Source of the DNA: Oscillatoria sp. HE19RPO
Lineage (GTDB): Bacteria; Cyanobacteriota; Cyanobacteriia; Cyanobacteriales; Laspinemataceae
Length of the DNA: 33,881 nucleotides
Assembly (NCBI RefSeq): GCF_024220515.1
Contig: NZ_JAMXOT010000032.1
Span: forward strand, 1-33,881
Direction: 5' to 3'
Notes under the pieces: generated by a model
The model's database searches: none
Seen by the model: only the letters and a program-made list of their open reading frames with translations
What the model was told of the DNA's origin: nothing
Made by a program: the position numbers and the translations under genes
In this document: in pieces, positions 1 through 8,073 of the stretch
Layout of the letters: each line of letters begins with the position of its first letter
Position numbering within the stretch: position 1 is the stretch's first letter

Positions 1-19
1 CGTATCATGTATGCAATAC

Positions 20-140
20 GCCCCTACAAGAAACAAGGATGAGGCGGGATTCCATTGACCGATAAAGAGGGCGTATGCAATACGCCCCTACGAGAAATAA
101 CGATTTTTCGTCATTAAATTTACCACCTTGACAGGGCTAG
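20..140. repeat. 121-bp direct repeat, copy A
   Basis: This copy aligns without gaps to a second copy at 861-981. Both begin GCCCCTACAAGAAAC and end CCTTGACAGGGCTAG, and both contain the motif GCGTATGCAATACGCCCC. Roughly one base in ten differs between them. The copy stops exactly where the readable frame of the ric-type gene resumes, so it appears to have replaced or displaced the start of that gene. Confidence 0.85.
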
Positions 141-755
141 GGTAAAAAGACCCTGGCCGAAGCGTGCCATTTACAGGGGATTGACCCCCAAGCGTTTCTC
201 AACCAGTTGGCCGACTATACAACCACAGAAACGGCTCCAGAAGTGAATCCGGCAGCCCTGTCTTTAAGCGAATTAGCCGATCACATCGAGCGGATTCATC
301 ATGCTTACCTCCATGCTGAACTGCCCCGTCTTGACCAAATGGTGACGAAGGTAGCGAGGGTACATGGTGACAAAGAACCCCGCCTGCATCAAGTGAAAGA
401 TATTTTTCTGGCCCTGTCCGCAGAATTAGCGACTCACCTGATGAAGGAAGAACAAATCTTGTTTCCCATGATTCGCCAATTGGAAACCAGTGATACCGTG
501 CCTTCGTTCCACTGTGGGACGATCGCCAATCCGGTTCGCCAGATGGAATTTGAACATGATGAAGCGGGAGTGGTTTTGGCACAACTGCGGCAACTGACCG
601 ATGAGTTCACACCGCCAGAATGGGCTTGTAATACCTATCGCGCCTTACTGGATGCCCTGCTGACCTTTGAGCAGGATATGCACCAACACATCCACAAGGA
701 GAACAATGTGCTGTTTCCCCGGGGGATGGCATTGGAGCAGCAAAAAGCGGGTTGA
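141..755 (+). pseudogene. 5'-truncated iron-sulfur cluster repair di-iron protein (RIC/YtfE/ScdA type)
   Basis: RIC proteins are cytoplasmic hemerythrin-like di-iron proteins that repair iron-sulfur clusters after nitrosative or oxidative stress. The frame is open from 141, right after an in-frame TAG at 138-140. It begins GKKTLAEACHLQGIDP, which in intact family members follows the N-terminal DYCCGG motif; that N-terminal segment of about 30 residues is absent here. The hemerythrin-like domain is complete, with HIERIHHAYLHAELPRL, THLMKEEQILFP, MEFEHDEAG and HQHIHKENNVLFP supplying the His and Glu iron ligands. The only plausible in-frame start is a TTG at 207, which would omit the rest of the N-terminal domain as well. 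The break coincides with the end of repeat copy A, so insertion of, or recombination at, the repeat probably removed the 5' end. A shortened hemerythrin protein from the TTG cannot be excluded. Confidence 0.8.
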
Positions 756-798
756 TTGTGAGTAGTATAGCCCTAGCCCTGTAAAGCTGTATTGATTT

Positions 799-867
799 GT
801 AGGGGCGTATTGCATACGCCCTAGGGCGTATGCAATACGCCCTAGGGCGCTTCTCGAAGCGCCCCTA
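799..867. repeat. Compound palindromic repeat element
   Basis: The element opens GTAGGGGCG and closes CGCCCCTAC, so its ends are inverted. Inside, GGCGTATTGCATACGCC is followed by CTAG and then its reverse complement GGCGTATGCAATACGCC, and then by a hairpin GGGCGCTTCTCGAAGCGCCC. It lies just past the ric-type gene and abuts repeat copy B. It resembles the short palindromic interspersed repeats common in cyanobacterial intergenic DNA and could fold into a strong cruciform or RNA hairpin. Confidence 0.8.
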
Positions 868-981
868 CAAGAAACCATGATGGGTCAGGATTCAATTGAC
901 GGATCACGAGGGCGTATGCAATACGCCCCTACAAGAAACAACGATTTTTCATCATGCAATTTACCCCCTTGACAGGGCTAG
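861..981. repeat. 121-bp direct repeat, copy B
   Basis: Second copy of the repeat at 20-140, in the same orientation. Together the copies flank the truncated ric-type gene. The stretch after it, 982-1158, holds a short inverted repeat (CTCTCCCCCAAAGAGGGAGAG around 1003) and no gene I can support. Confidence 0.85.
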
Positions 982-1158
982 TGATATAGCCCTCACTCCA
1001 AATCTCTCCCCCAAAGAGGGAGAGAGGCTTCAGAATATAACGCATAGATTGAGAAACTGCTATATTAGCAATTTGGAGGTTGTGATGCTTCGAGAAGAAG
1101 CAAGTCCAACTCCCCCGGAAATTTATTAACAGTTTGTGGAAGGCAATCCCAAATGGGC

Positions 1159-1395
1159 TCAAACAGCAACCAATGCTGTCTGCAAATCACACACTTGAGT
1201 TTCACGACGGGAGACAATCCGCAACTCATGGGGATAGCGGGGACGCGGATCATTGAGTAACCAGATAGGCGGAACCATCGTGGCTTCATAAGAATCAATT
1301 TTATGTAAGACCCCTGGCGTTGCTTTGAACTCCACCATTGTTCCCGGTAGATATTCAAAGATTTCGTCCCAATCAATAGTAGACTCGGCGTTCAT
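1159..1395 (-). CDS. Small hypothetical protein (78 aa)
   Basis: I do not recognise this family by name. The frame starts at an ATG on the minus strand and encodes a compact acidic-to-neutral protein of 78 residues, with no signal peptide or membrane segment. It includes FEYLPGTMVEFKATPGVLHK and MVPPIWLLNDPRPRYPHEL, which read like a folded small domain rather than a chance frame. It lies 91 bp downstream of another small minus-strand gene, so the two may be cotranscribed. No cysteine or metal-binding pattern is present apart from one C near the end. Coding probability is judged from composition and the clean ATG start only. Confidence 0.6.
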   Translation of the reverse strand: MNAESTIDWDEIFEYLPGTMVEFKATPGVLHKIDSYEATMVPPIWLLNDPRPRYPHELRIVSRRETQVCDLQTALVAV

Positions 1396-1486
1396 TTGAC
1401 TTACTCAACTAGACTCAACAATAGCTACCTTCGACGAAGATTAAGCGGGATATTCTACCTTTGCTCTCTAGAGTTTAGAAGCGCAC

Positions 1487-1732
1487 CTAACAATAGAAAT
1501 CTGTTTCCTCTAATGTCACTTCTCCATAGCCAGGAACCCAAGCAATCCAGGTTGTATCAGACTCTTGACACAGCAACTTCGCTTCATCCGCAGCGTATTC
1601 ACTGGGCGGGTTGAGTAATTTTACCCAGCTATCCCGGTTGTAAGTAATATGACAAGCCGGGTTCCAACCCGTCGTGATCTCGTTGACTCGGGTTGGGACG
1701 GTTGTATTCACAGGGACCGTTGATAAGGACAT
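1487..1732 (-). CDS. Small hypothetical protein (81 aa)
   Basis: I do not recognise this family. I chose the ATG at 1732 (protein MSLSTVPVN...) over a more upstream ATG because a purine-rich GGGAGA lies 7 bp before it. The product is about 81 residues, soluble, with the pattern TGWNPACHITYNRDSWVKLL in the middle and WIAWVPGYGEVTLEE near the C-terminus. It is followed by the 78-aa gene at 1159-1395 in the same orientation, possibly as a two-gene unit. Upstream (1733-2071) is non-coding. Confidence 0.6.
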   Translation of the reverse strand: MSLSTVPVNTTVPTRVNEITTGWNPACHITYNRDSWVKLLNPPSEYAADEAKLLCQESDTTWIAWVPGYGEVTLEETDFYC

Positions 1733-2071
1733 GAGCTTTCTCCCGTTGGAATTGATTAACACTCGTACACACTGCTCTAGCTCAACTTAGCTGAGTAGAG
1801 CAAAAATCTTTTCTGTATCTATTTTTACAGAATTATGGCTAGATTGGTTTAATTTTTCTCAATAAGTTCATAAATCTTGACATAGTGGATCCCACATCTG
1901 CGCCTGTTAACGCTGATGCTGTTCACACTTCAGGTCATTTTTCCTACCTTGGGTCCCCCATTGGAACCGAGGGATATAAAGTAGGCGATGGTTTATAATA
2001 GATACATTGTAGCCCGCACAGGCGGGCTAACTTCTATGAGATTACAGACTAGATTTGTGGGGACGAGGCAA
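1733..2071. other. Intergenic region with a GC-rich hairpin
   Basis: No gene is supportable in these 339 bases. At 2011-2028 the sequence AGCCCGCACAGGCGGGCT forms a perfect 7-bp stem with a 4-base loop, just beyond the stop of the minus-strand membrane protein gene at 2072. It lacks a following T-run, so it may be a repeat rather than an intrinsic terminator. A related but imperfect hairpin occurs at 15030-15057 after ispH. Confidence 0.5.
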
Positions 2072-4870
2072 TTATCTCACCGATTTTTTACCCCATTTGC
2101 GCTTGGCAAAAATCAACAGTCCCACTGCACTAATCATCCCTAACCATTGATGGGGTTCGGGGACCGGCACACTCATCATATCCTCCGGTTGCTGCAAGTC
2201 TTCTGTGCCATCTTCGATTTCTCGTTCAAAGCGATCGCTGCGAGATTCCGCCTCTTTTAACTGCTGCTTTTGTTCCTCGTTAACCAGCACGATCGCCGAA
2301 GAATAAGGGGAGACAATTTCATAGTGTTTGGCAAGGGCATGAATGGCATCTAAATCCGCTATACTGGCTGCATCCATCTGTTTAGATAAGGCGAGAATCA
2401 GTTGCCTTGCCCCTAACGGTTCTAATCCCGCTTTGTCGGGAACTGTTGCTGTGGCTAGTTTTTCCGGTAAGGTGGCGAGATCCGCTTTCGCTGGTTTCTC
2501 TACAACCCAGCGATATCCATCCACCACACTCACTGTAGATGGGCCTAATTTGGCGGTGGTGGCGATGCGATGTAATACCGCTTCTAGGTCCGTAGAAACG
2601 CCCCCGCCACTGCTTTGAATCGCCTGTAAAGTCCCGTCGTCATACGCCCGGGGTAATCCCCCTAAATGGACCATCCATAAAGGACTGGAAAGGGTGAGCA
2701 AATCAGGGCTATCTTTGGCTAATTCATAACTGCCGCGATCGCTAATCAAGGCGACTGCATCATAAGTCGTATCCCCCTGCAATTCCTGGAACTGCTGCAA
2801 CATTCCCCGATAGTTGAGACTCCCATAATAGGTGATTTGGGCGGGATTCAACTCACCGAGATTGTCCAAACGCAGGGGAATCGCACCGGGTGAGGCGGTT
2901 AAATAGATATCTGCATCGTTGTTATCAAAACGGTTATCAGCAAATCCGTTTTGTTTTAGCCAATTTACGGTTTCTGTAACTTCTTTGGCGTGCGATCGCA
3001 TACTATAAGAGCGATCGACAATCACAGCAATCCGTTTCCCTTGGGGTAAGATATAATCGGTTTCCGTTAGCGGTTGTGCCGAAATCTGGTAATCTCCCGG
3101 TAACGTTACTTGATGTGCGTTTCCCGAGGGGGTATCGGTTGCCGGGAGAAATTCCGGCATCCAAGCATCACCGAGGCGTTTTACCGTTTCTCCGTTATAC
3201 TGGCGCTGGGTTTGGCGGTTCCAAAAGACGTTACGTTTTTCTGCTAGTTGTGGCATCGCCCAACCCTGGGGGCTTTGCATGACTTTATAGGTTAACCAGA
3301 GATGCTGTTTTGGCTGTTCTTCGTTATTAGGATTGTCCCAGGAAGTGAGGCGGGCGGGGACGGGGAACACGCGGAGGCGATATTGTCGGGGTCCGACTTG
3401 TTCCAACAGCGCCGGGTCAATATTGCGGCGCACTTGGTCATTATACACCTGTTGGGCTGCGCCTCGGGGGGAAATTTGGAAGACATAGCGATCGCTGCGA
3501 TCGGCGGTTTCATTCAACCAAACTCCGGTTAATACCGCACTTTCCGGCAAGGAAAAATAATAGAAAACTTCCTCATTTTGAGGGGTTTGGTTTTCATACA
3601 CCTCATACAATTCTACATCCGCCCAATCTCCCCGTTCCGTGACAGTAATCTCCTGTTGCGTCAGCAGAACTCGTTGTTCGTTAATATTCAGTAATCCAGC
3701 TTTGGCTTCTTCTTGATTAAAGGTGGATTGCACTGCGTGTAAAATAGTTTTGGCTTCTCCCTTTTGGATCGGCGTATCAAAAAAATCCTGGTAAAGGGTG
3801 GCGGCTTTTTCGATATCCGATCGCGACCCTTGGTACAAAAAGGGTGACATTAAACCATTATACCAATTTTGCAAGACTTGGCCGGTAGCTTCGTCTATTC
3901 CCAGGAGGTCCTGGTACATGAACCGGATATGATTATTATCTTCATGGGTACTGAGATAGCGATAGGAGAGTAAATAAGCGTTGAGCAGTCCTTGGCGAAT
4001 TGAGTCGGATTTCGCTAACAATTCTTGACGTTCTCGATCCGTTGAGGGGGGATTTTCTAAGCGTTTAAAGGCTTGAATTTGGGGTTGTTGTTGAAACGAT
4101 AAAAATAGCACCATCCAGGCTGTGACGACGACGCCCGATCCAAATAAAGCCCATTTGCGTCCGTATTGGGCGGTAAATTGTTGGATGATTTTGTAGCCGG
4201 AATAGATATGAAAGGTGGCGAGAGCCGAGGGCATGGCGATGAATAAAGTGGCACTGAATCCCCATAAGAAAAAGGAGAAGGGTATCCACCAGATAGCATT
4301 CCAGGCGTCATATCGGAATATGTCAATCAATAACTCTACCCAATCGAAACTGATCAGGTAGGTGGCAAAAAAGACGGTGAAGGGAACAACATAGAAGAGT
4401 AACAATGCGCCTAGATAGAGGCCCATTATTAACATTAAACTGTGGGTGGCGAGTTGTAGTGAAGCTAACTTGCGATCGCCCTTAGCATAGCCATAGAATA
4501 ATTCGAGGGCAAATGCAGCTATTGCCAGGAGTGCAGTTCCCACTATCAGGTTACTGGCGGCGGTCATTTCTCGTAGCATGAATAACCGCACCAGGCAGAG
4601 GGTAAATAAGGGCGCTTCAACGCCATAAAACAGGCGAATCAGTTGTAAGGGATGTTTGCGTAACTTCATCCCAATTCCCGTACAAATGGTGGGAATGGCG
4701 ATCGCCCCGGTGACTGCCAGGGTAAACTCAAGGGGAATGATTCCTTCAACGGTTGCCTGAATCAAGGGAATGGCTAACCAAGGTAAGATACCCAGGTAAA
4801 CAATGCATAAAAATGTGAGATTCCATAGCCAGAAAATGACAGAAAACAAACGGTGCAGCCAGACTTTCAT
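2072..4870 (-). CDS. PEP-CTERM family integral membrane protein with VIT and VWA domains
   Basis: The 932-residue protein fits a cyanobacterial family known as PEP-CTERM family integral membrane protein (TIGR02921 type); its biochemical role is not established. The first 270 residues carry several hydrophobic segments, the last being WALFGSGVVVTAWMVLFLSF. A vault/inter-alpha-trypsin (VIT) domain follows at about residues 400-520 (VTERGDWADVELYEVYENQT). A von Willebrand A domain starts near residue 615 with the MIDAS motif DRSYSM. The C-terminus has the sorting-signal layout VPVPEP, a hydrophobic stretch, then KRKWGKK, as expected for a substrate of an exosortase. No exosortase is in the window. 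The gene stands alone on the minus strand, and its ATG start at 4870 opens directly into a membrane segment. Confidence 0.8.
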   Translation of the reverse strand: MKVWLHRLFSVIFWLWNLTFLCIVYLGILPWLAIPLIQATVEGIIPLEFTLAVTGAIAIPTICTGIGMKLRKHPLQLIRLFYGVEAPLFTLCLVRLFMLREMTAASNLIVGTALLAIAAFALELFYGYAKGDRKLASLQLATHSLMLIMGLYLGALLLFYVVPFTVFFATYLISFDWVELLIDIFRYDAWNAIWWIPFSFFLWGFSATLFIAMPSALATFHIYSGYKIIQQFTAQYGRKWALFGSGVVVTAWMVLFLSFQQQPQIQAFKRLENPPSTDRERQELLAKSDSIRQGLLNAYLLSYRYLSTHEDNNHIRFMYQDLLGIDEATGQVLQNWYNGLMSPFLYQGSRSDIEKAATLYQDFFDTPIQKGEAKTILHAVQSTFNQEEAKAGLLNINEQRVLLTQQEITVTERGDWADVELYEVYENQTPQNEEVFYYFSLPESAVLTGVWLNETADRSDRYVFQISPRGAAQQVYNDQVRRNIDPALLEQVGPRQYRLRVFPVPARLTSWDNPNNEEQPKQHLWLTYKVMQSPQGWAMPQLAEKRNVFWNRQTQRQYNGETVKRLGDAWMPEFLPATDTPSGNAHQVTLPGDYQISAQPLTETDYILPQGKRIAVIVDRSYSMRSHAKEVTETVNWLKQNGFADNRFDNNDADIYLTASPGAIPLRLDNLGELNPAQITYYGSLNYRGMLQQFQELQGDTTYDAVALISDRGSYELAKDSPDLLTLSSPLWMVHLGGLPRAYDDGTLQAIQSSGGGVSTDLEAVLHRIATTAKLGPSTVSVVDGYRWVVEKPAKADLATLPEKLATATVPDKAGLEPLGARQLILALSKQMDAASIADLDAIHALAKHYEIVSPYSSAIVLVNEEQKQQLKEAESRSDRFEREIEDGTEDLQQPEDMMSVPVPEPHQWLGMISAVGLLIFAKRKWGKKSVR

Positions 4871-5096
4871 ATAGAACTCCGGAAGTAAGGGGGACAGGAG
4901 GAGGGATCGACGTTTTGGGCGATCGCATCGCTACCGTTGAGCTTGGGGACCCAATACCTCAACCCCAGGGAATGGAACAGTCCCTGGGATGATCATCAGC
5001 AACGGACCCATCTCTCTTTCCCTATTGAATCCACGAAACTTGAAAACGTCAAGGCACAATCCGCAGCGGTTTAAATTCCTTACCTGTAGAAAAATC

Positions 5097-5132
5097 AAAA
5101 CCGGCAGAGGTGGGTATCCTCCGCCGGTTTTT
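5097..5132. terminator. Intrinsic terminator, possibly bidirectional
   Basis: AAAACCGGCAGAGG and CCTCCGCCGGTTTT form a long, nearly perfect stem with a 7-base loop. On the minus strand the stem is followed by TTTTGATTTTT, which suits termination of the DUF423 gene ending at 5155. On the plus strand it ends in TTTTT. Confidence 0.75.
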
Positions 5133-5154
5133 GCAAGGGGTGCAAGCACTTCCG

Positions 5155-5529
5155 CTACATCTTCCAGGTTGCCACCGCTAAACAGCCCCAACCGAGTAAA
5201 AAAGCTGCGCCACCAATGGGGGTAATCGCACCGAACCCCTTGATCCCGGATAAACTGAGGGTATATAAGCTACCGGAAAAGAGCAAGACTCCGGCGATGA
5301 AGGCAAAACCAGCCACTCGCAGCCAAATCGAGGGGATTTCAGTTTGGCTTACCGTCCATCCTACGAACAACAGCGCCAAAGCGTGATACATTTGATACCT
5401 TGCGCCCGTCTCGAAAATTTCCATTGCCCTCTCACTGAGTTGGGGTTTCAAGGCGTGAGAGGCAAAAGCCCCGGCAGCGACGGAGAGTCCCGCCAAAATT
5501 GAGGCTGTTACCATAAAAAGTTGCGCCAT
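5155..5529 (-). CDS. DUF423 family small membrane protein
   Basis: The protein of about 124 residues belongs to the DUF423 (YgdD/TMEM256) family of small inner-membrane proteins with four predicted helices, whose function is unknown. Family features visible are the N-terminal GLSVAAGAFASHAL, the GARYQMYHALALL segment, and the C-terminal GIKGFGAITPIGGAAFLLGW. I start it at the ATG at 5529 because an AGGAG lies 8 bp upstream; a GTG three codons earlier overlaps that site. Length is normal for the family. It is followed by a strong terminator hairpin and is probably a single-gene unit. Confidence 0.88.
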   Translation of the reverse strand: MAQLFMVTASILAGLSVAAGAFASHALKPQLSERAMEIFETGARYQMYHALALLFVGWTVSQTEIPSIWLRVAGFAFIAGVLLFSGSLYTLSLSGIKGFGAITPIGGAAFLLGWGCLAVATWKM

Positions 5530-5577
5530 CGATATCACTCCTGAAGTGCGAGTCTGGTTGCCAAACTGGATAGGGAG

Positions 5578-6006
5578 TTATCCAAAATTAAATGAATAAT
5601 ATATTTCGCCGCGATCGCTGACTTCAAAATCCGCGTCAAATTCTACGGCTTTTTCATCTAAAAATTTTCGGGCTTTTTTCACAGATAATCCCGCTTCCAG
5701 TGCTAATCGCATCACCGTAATTTTGCCATCATGGGCCTGGATTACCTGATAAAAAATCGACTGAATGCGATCGCGTTCCTGTTTAACGTGCAAATGATAA
5801 CCCTCCTTGTTATCCCGATACAATCCCCAAGCCATTGCCCCGCCTTGGAGGGTAAAAGGGACGCCCAATAAAAGAATGCAGGCTTTCAGTTCCTCTCTAT
5901 CTTGGGCGGGGGTATCTGGATTGTTTAACTTCTCCATAGCCACTCCTAAAACGGAGAGTCCCAAAAGCATAAACAGTGCTGATGCTGATTTTTTCAACGG
6001 TTTCAT
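5578..6006 (-). CDS. Small membrane protein, first of a paralogous tandem pair (142 aa)
   Basis: I do not recognise this family by name. Two hydrophobic segments occupy roughly residues 7-24 and 43-62. A soluble tail of about 80 residues follows, with a helical, winged-helix-like look: ERDRIQSIFYQVIQAHDGKI, VMRLALEAGLSVKKARKFL and a terminal FDADFEVSDRGEIYYSF. The gene upstream at 6122-6550 encodes a clear paralog with the same layout and near-identical endings, so this is a tandem duplication. The ATG at 6006 is followed by MKPLKKSAS. The helix-turn-helix-like tail suggests a binding or regulatory role at the membrane, but that is inference. Confidence 0.8.
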   Translation of the reverse strand: MKPLKKSASALFMLLGLSVLGVAMEKLNNPDTPAQDREELKACILLLGVPFTLQGGAMAWGLYRDNKEGYHLHVKQERDRIQSIFYQVIQAHDGKITVMRLALEAGLSVKKARKFLDEKAVEFDADFEVSDRGEIYYSFNFG

Positions 6007-6121
6007 AAGTTCAATCTAATCAGTTTTATAGGTTGGTAGTTTTGATAAACGCTGCTTTGCCCCCCTCCTTCATTCTTTGCTACTTTAAACCCGGAAATCC
6101 TCCGAGATTGATAGAGTTGAT

Positions 6122-6550
6122 TTAGACTTTAAATCGATAGATCACATCTCCGCGATCGCTCACCTCAAAATCTGCATTAAACTCTTTGGCTTGTTCTTCT
6201 AAATATTGCTTGGCTTGAGGAGCAGATAGCTGAGTTTCCATCGCGAAGTGCAGGGCCGTAATTTGACCATTGCGTTCCCGGATCATTTGGAAAAAGATCC
6301 CCTGGAGGCGATCGCTTTCCTCCTTATCCAAAGCCAGCTTTTTATTTTTGCCCTCGCGATAGAGACCCCAGGCTAACCAGCCGCCCAAACCCAGGGCCGG
6401 AACCCCAAACCCCAATCCGGCGAGGGCGAGATCTCTGCCCTCGGTTTGCCGATCGGGATCAGTTTCCCCTAACCCCGAGACAGCCACCATCAGACAGAAA
6501 AATCCAAAAGCCAGTAACAAAACCGCCGCCACCGTTTTAATCGGTTTCAT
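6122..6550 (-). CDS. Small membrane protein, second of a paralogous tandem pair
   Basis: This is the paralog of the gene at 5578-6006. Both begin MKP followed by K and a hydrophobic helix, both have a second hydrophobic stretch with a Gly-rich turn then AWGLYR, and both end in FEVSDRG followed by Y and F residues. I start at the ATG at 6550, preceded by GGTGGAG at a normal distance; a GTG three codons upstream overlaps that motif. The C-terminal tail (DRLQGIFFQMIRERNGQITA, ETQLSAPQAKQYLEEQAKEF) resembles a small winged-helix or helical bundle. The two genes are separated by 115 bp. Function is unknown. Confidence 0.8.
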   Translation of the reverse strand: MKPIKTVAAVLLLAFGFFCLMVAVSGLGETDPDRQTEGRDLALAGLGFGVPALGLGGWLAWGLYREGKNKKLALDKEESDRLQGIFFQMIRERNGQITALHFAMETQLSAPQAKQYLEEQAKEFNADFEVSDRGDVIYRFKV

Positions 6551-6640
6551 AAACTCCACCGGAATTTGTAAAATTTCCCGAAATTCTAGCCTACTTTCTT
6601 GACCCTTGTCATCGGGGGGCTGGGATGGATTTTTCCTCAG

Positions 6641-7327
6641 TTAGCGCCGAATTGCTTCCAGGAGGCGAGAATAATAAAATCGAGTGCTGGTCATTTCTTG
6701 GCGAGCGATCGCAAAGCCATTTTTAGCCAGAATCTCGATAATATCCGCTTCTCGATGTTGATAAGCCCGAGTGGTTTTACTCGGACCCGGGAATAATTCC
6801 CCAACCTTCTTCAAAGCACTCAGGGCAACAGTTTTCGGGGCGAAACTCAGAATCACCCGTTCCTGTGCCAACGAACACAGATGGCCGATCATCTCTGCCG
6901 CCTTATCCTGGGGATAATGAATCAGCACATCCAGACAAATCACCGTATGATAGCACCCACTTAACGATTCTAAATCCTGGGCTGCAAAAGAAATCGTATG
7001 GGTGGGACCGAACAGGGTCTTCGCCCGTTCGTAGGCTTCAGCCACCATTTTTTCAGAAATATCGCTGCCATAGACCATTGCACCAGCTTGTCCGAGGGGA
7101 ATACTCAGACTGCCGACACCGCAACCGGCATCACAGATAGATAACCCCTGCAAATTGCCGTCTGCTTGTAGCCACGCCAAGACGCGATCGACCGTTTGCT
7201 GATGTCCCTTGCGGATATCTAACTGAACTTTATTGACCTCTTCGGTGCCATAAATTCTGCGCCAGCGATCGAACCCGGTGGCATTAAAATACTCCCTGAC
7301 TACGGTTTTATCATCTACTGCGTTCAT
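6641..7327 (-). CDS. chlM: Magnesium-protoporphyrin IX methyltransferase
   Basis: ChlM transfers a methyl group from S-adenosylmethionine to the ring-C propionate of Mg-protoporphyrin IX, giving the monomethyl ester, a committed step of chlorophyll synthesis at the thylakoid or plasma membrane. The 228-residue length is typical. Recognisable are the N-terminal YFNATGFDRWRRIYG, the SAM-binding motif ICDAGCGVGSLSIPL near residue 65, an aspartate at VYGSDISEKMV, ICLDVLIHYPQDKAAEM, and the C-terminal STRFYYSRLLEAIRR. The ATG start gives the canonical N-terminus. It lies downstream of nagA and mgsA on the same strand but is separated from mgsA by about 320 bp carrying palindromes, so it is probably transcribed independently. 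Confidence 0.95.
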   Translation of the reverse strand: MNAVDDKTVVREYFNATGFDRWRRIYGTEEVNKVQLDIRKGHQQTVDRVLAWLQADGNLQGLSICDAGCGVGSLSIPLGQAGAMVYGSDISEKMVAEAYERAKTLFGPTHTISFAAQDLESLSGCYHTVICLDVLIHYPQDKAAEMIGHLCSLAQERVILSFAPKTVALSALKKVGELFPGPSKTTRAYQHREADIIEILAKNGFAIARQEMTSTRFYYSRLLEAIRR

Positions 7328-7404
7328 TGCGATGCCTGTTGCTGTGTTGTGTCCAGCCTCTTAACTTACCACATTCAGGACTGACGCAGATTTTGAAAAT
7401 CTCC

Positions 7405-7446
7405 CCTAAATGTAGAGGCGATTCGCGAATCGCCTCTACATTTAGG
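7405..7446. repeat. Perfect 42-bp palindrome
   Basis: The two 21-bp halves are exact reverse complements. The sequence runs CCTAAATGTAGAGGCG then ATTCGCGAAT then CGCCTCTACATTTAGG. It lies upstream of chlM and downstream of mgsA and resembles the GTAGGGGCG-type palindromes at 799-867. The rest of 7328-7646 holds a second hairpin at 7485-7527 and no gene. Confidence 0.9.
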
Positions 7447-7484
7447 AGTTAAATATAGCATTGCCCAGAGTTATGAGGTCCCTT

Positions 7485-7527
7485 CTTTGGAGTGCGTTTG
7501 CGTAGCCTGTGCTAACGCACTCCAAAG
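7485..7527. repeat. Hairpin repeat upstream of chlM
   Basis: CTTTGGAGTGCGTT and AACGCACTCCAAAG form a perfect 14-bp stem around a 15-base loop. It sits 38 bp after the 42-bp palindrome. There is no T-run, so it is more likely an interspersed repeat than a terminator. Confidence 0.8.
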
Positions 7528-7646
7528 AATATCTGTACCTTATGAGTCCAGCGAACCGCTATATTAACGATTGCGTAAGTCCTGAGATGCTTTAATCCAG
7601 AACAGGTCGCCAGTCCCCAGTCTTTTCCCGTTGCCGGTTCAGGGGG

Positions 7647-8021
7647 TCAAGCGGGGGTCAAACTGGGCATGATTGCTTCTGCCGTGGCGAGATTCGTTGC
7701 CAGGGGGGTTTGCTGGAGGTTGCAAATTCGCAAGAGTGCCTGAATATCCGGTTCATGGGGTTGAGCAAACAGGGGATCAATTAGGAAAATCACCGCTTTA
7801 ACCGTCCCTTCGACGACTTGGGCGGCAATTTGAGAATCTCCCCCCATTGGTCCCGATTGCATTCGTTGGACTTCGAGTCCCGTAGCTTGATTAATTCGGG
7901 CCCCGGTGGTTCCCGTGGCAATCAGATGATATTGGGACAAAATGGCCGAATGCTTTTGAGCAAAGGCGACCATTTCATCTTTTTTTTGATCGTGGGCGAT
8001 TAAGGCAATGATTGAGGACAT
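7647..8021 (-). CDS. mgsA: Methylglyoxal synthase
   Basis: MgsA converts dihydroxyacetone phosphate to methylglyoxal and phosphate, a cytoplasmic bypass of lower glycolysis used under phosphate limitation or sugar-phosphate stress. The 124-residue protein shows the N-terminal IALIAHDQKKDEM, the phosphate-binding ATGTTGARI, the catalytic-aspartate loop SGPMGGDSQIAAQV, and LIDPLFAQPHEPDIQALLRI with the conserved His and Asp. Length is near the short end of the family but complete. The gene starts 52 bp after the nagA stop on the same strand, so both may be in one operon linking amino-sugar catabolism to triose phosphate overflow. Confidence 0.93.
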   Translation of the reverse strand: MSSIIALIAHDQKKDEMVAFAQKHSAILSQYHLIATGTTGARINQATGLEVQRMQSGPMGGDSQIAAQVVEGTVKAVIFLIDPLFAQPHEPDIQALLRICNLQQTPLATNLATAEAIMPSLTPA

Positions 8022-8073
8022 GAGATTAAAACCAGTTTGCGCTTTGAAGTTGCCCCGGAGAGGGTCTGTGCCG

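Noticed and set aside
4931-5225. Short frames on both strands between the PEP-CTERM family gene and the DUF423 gene
   Set aside because: They overlap the terminator hairpin and have no coding character.
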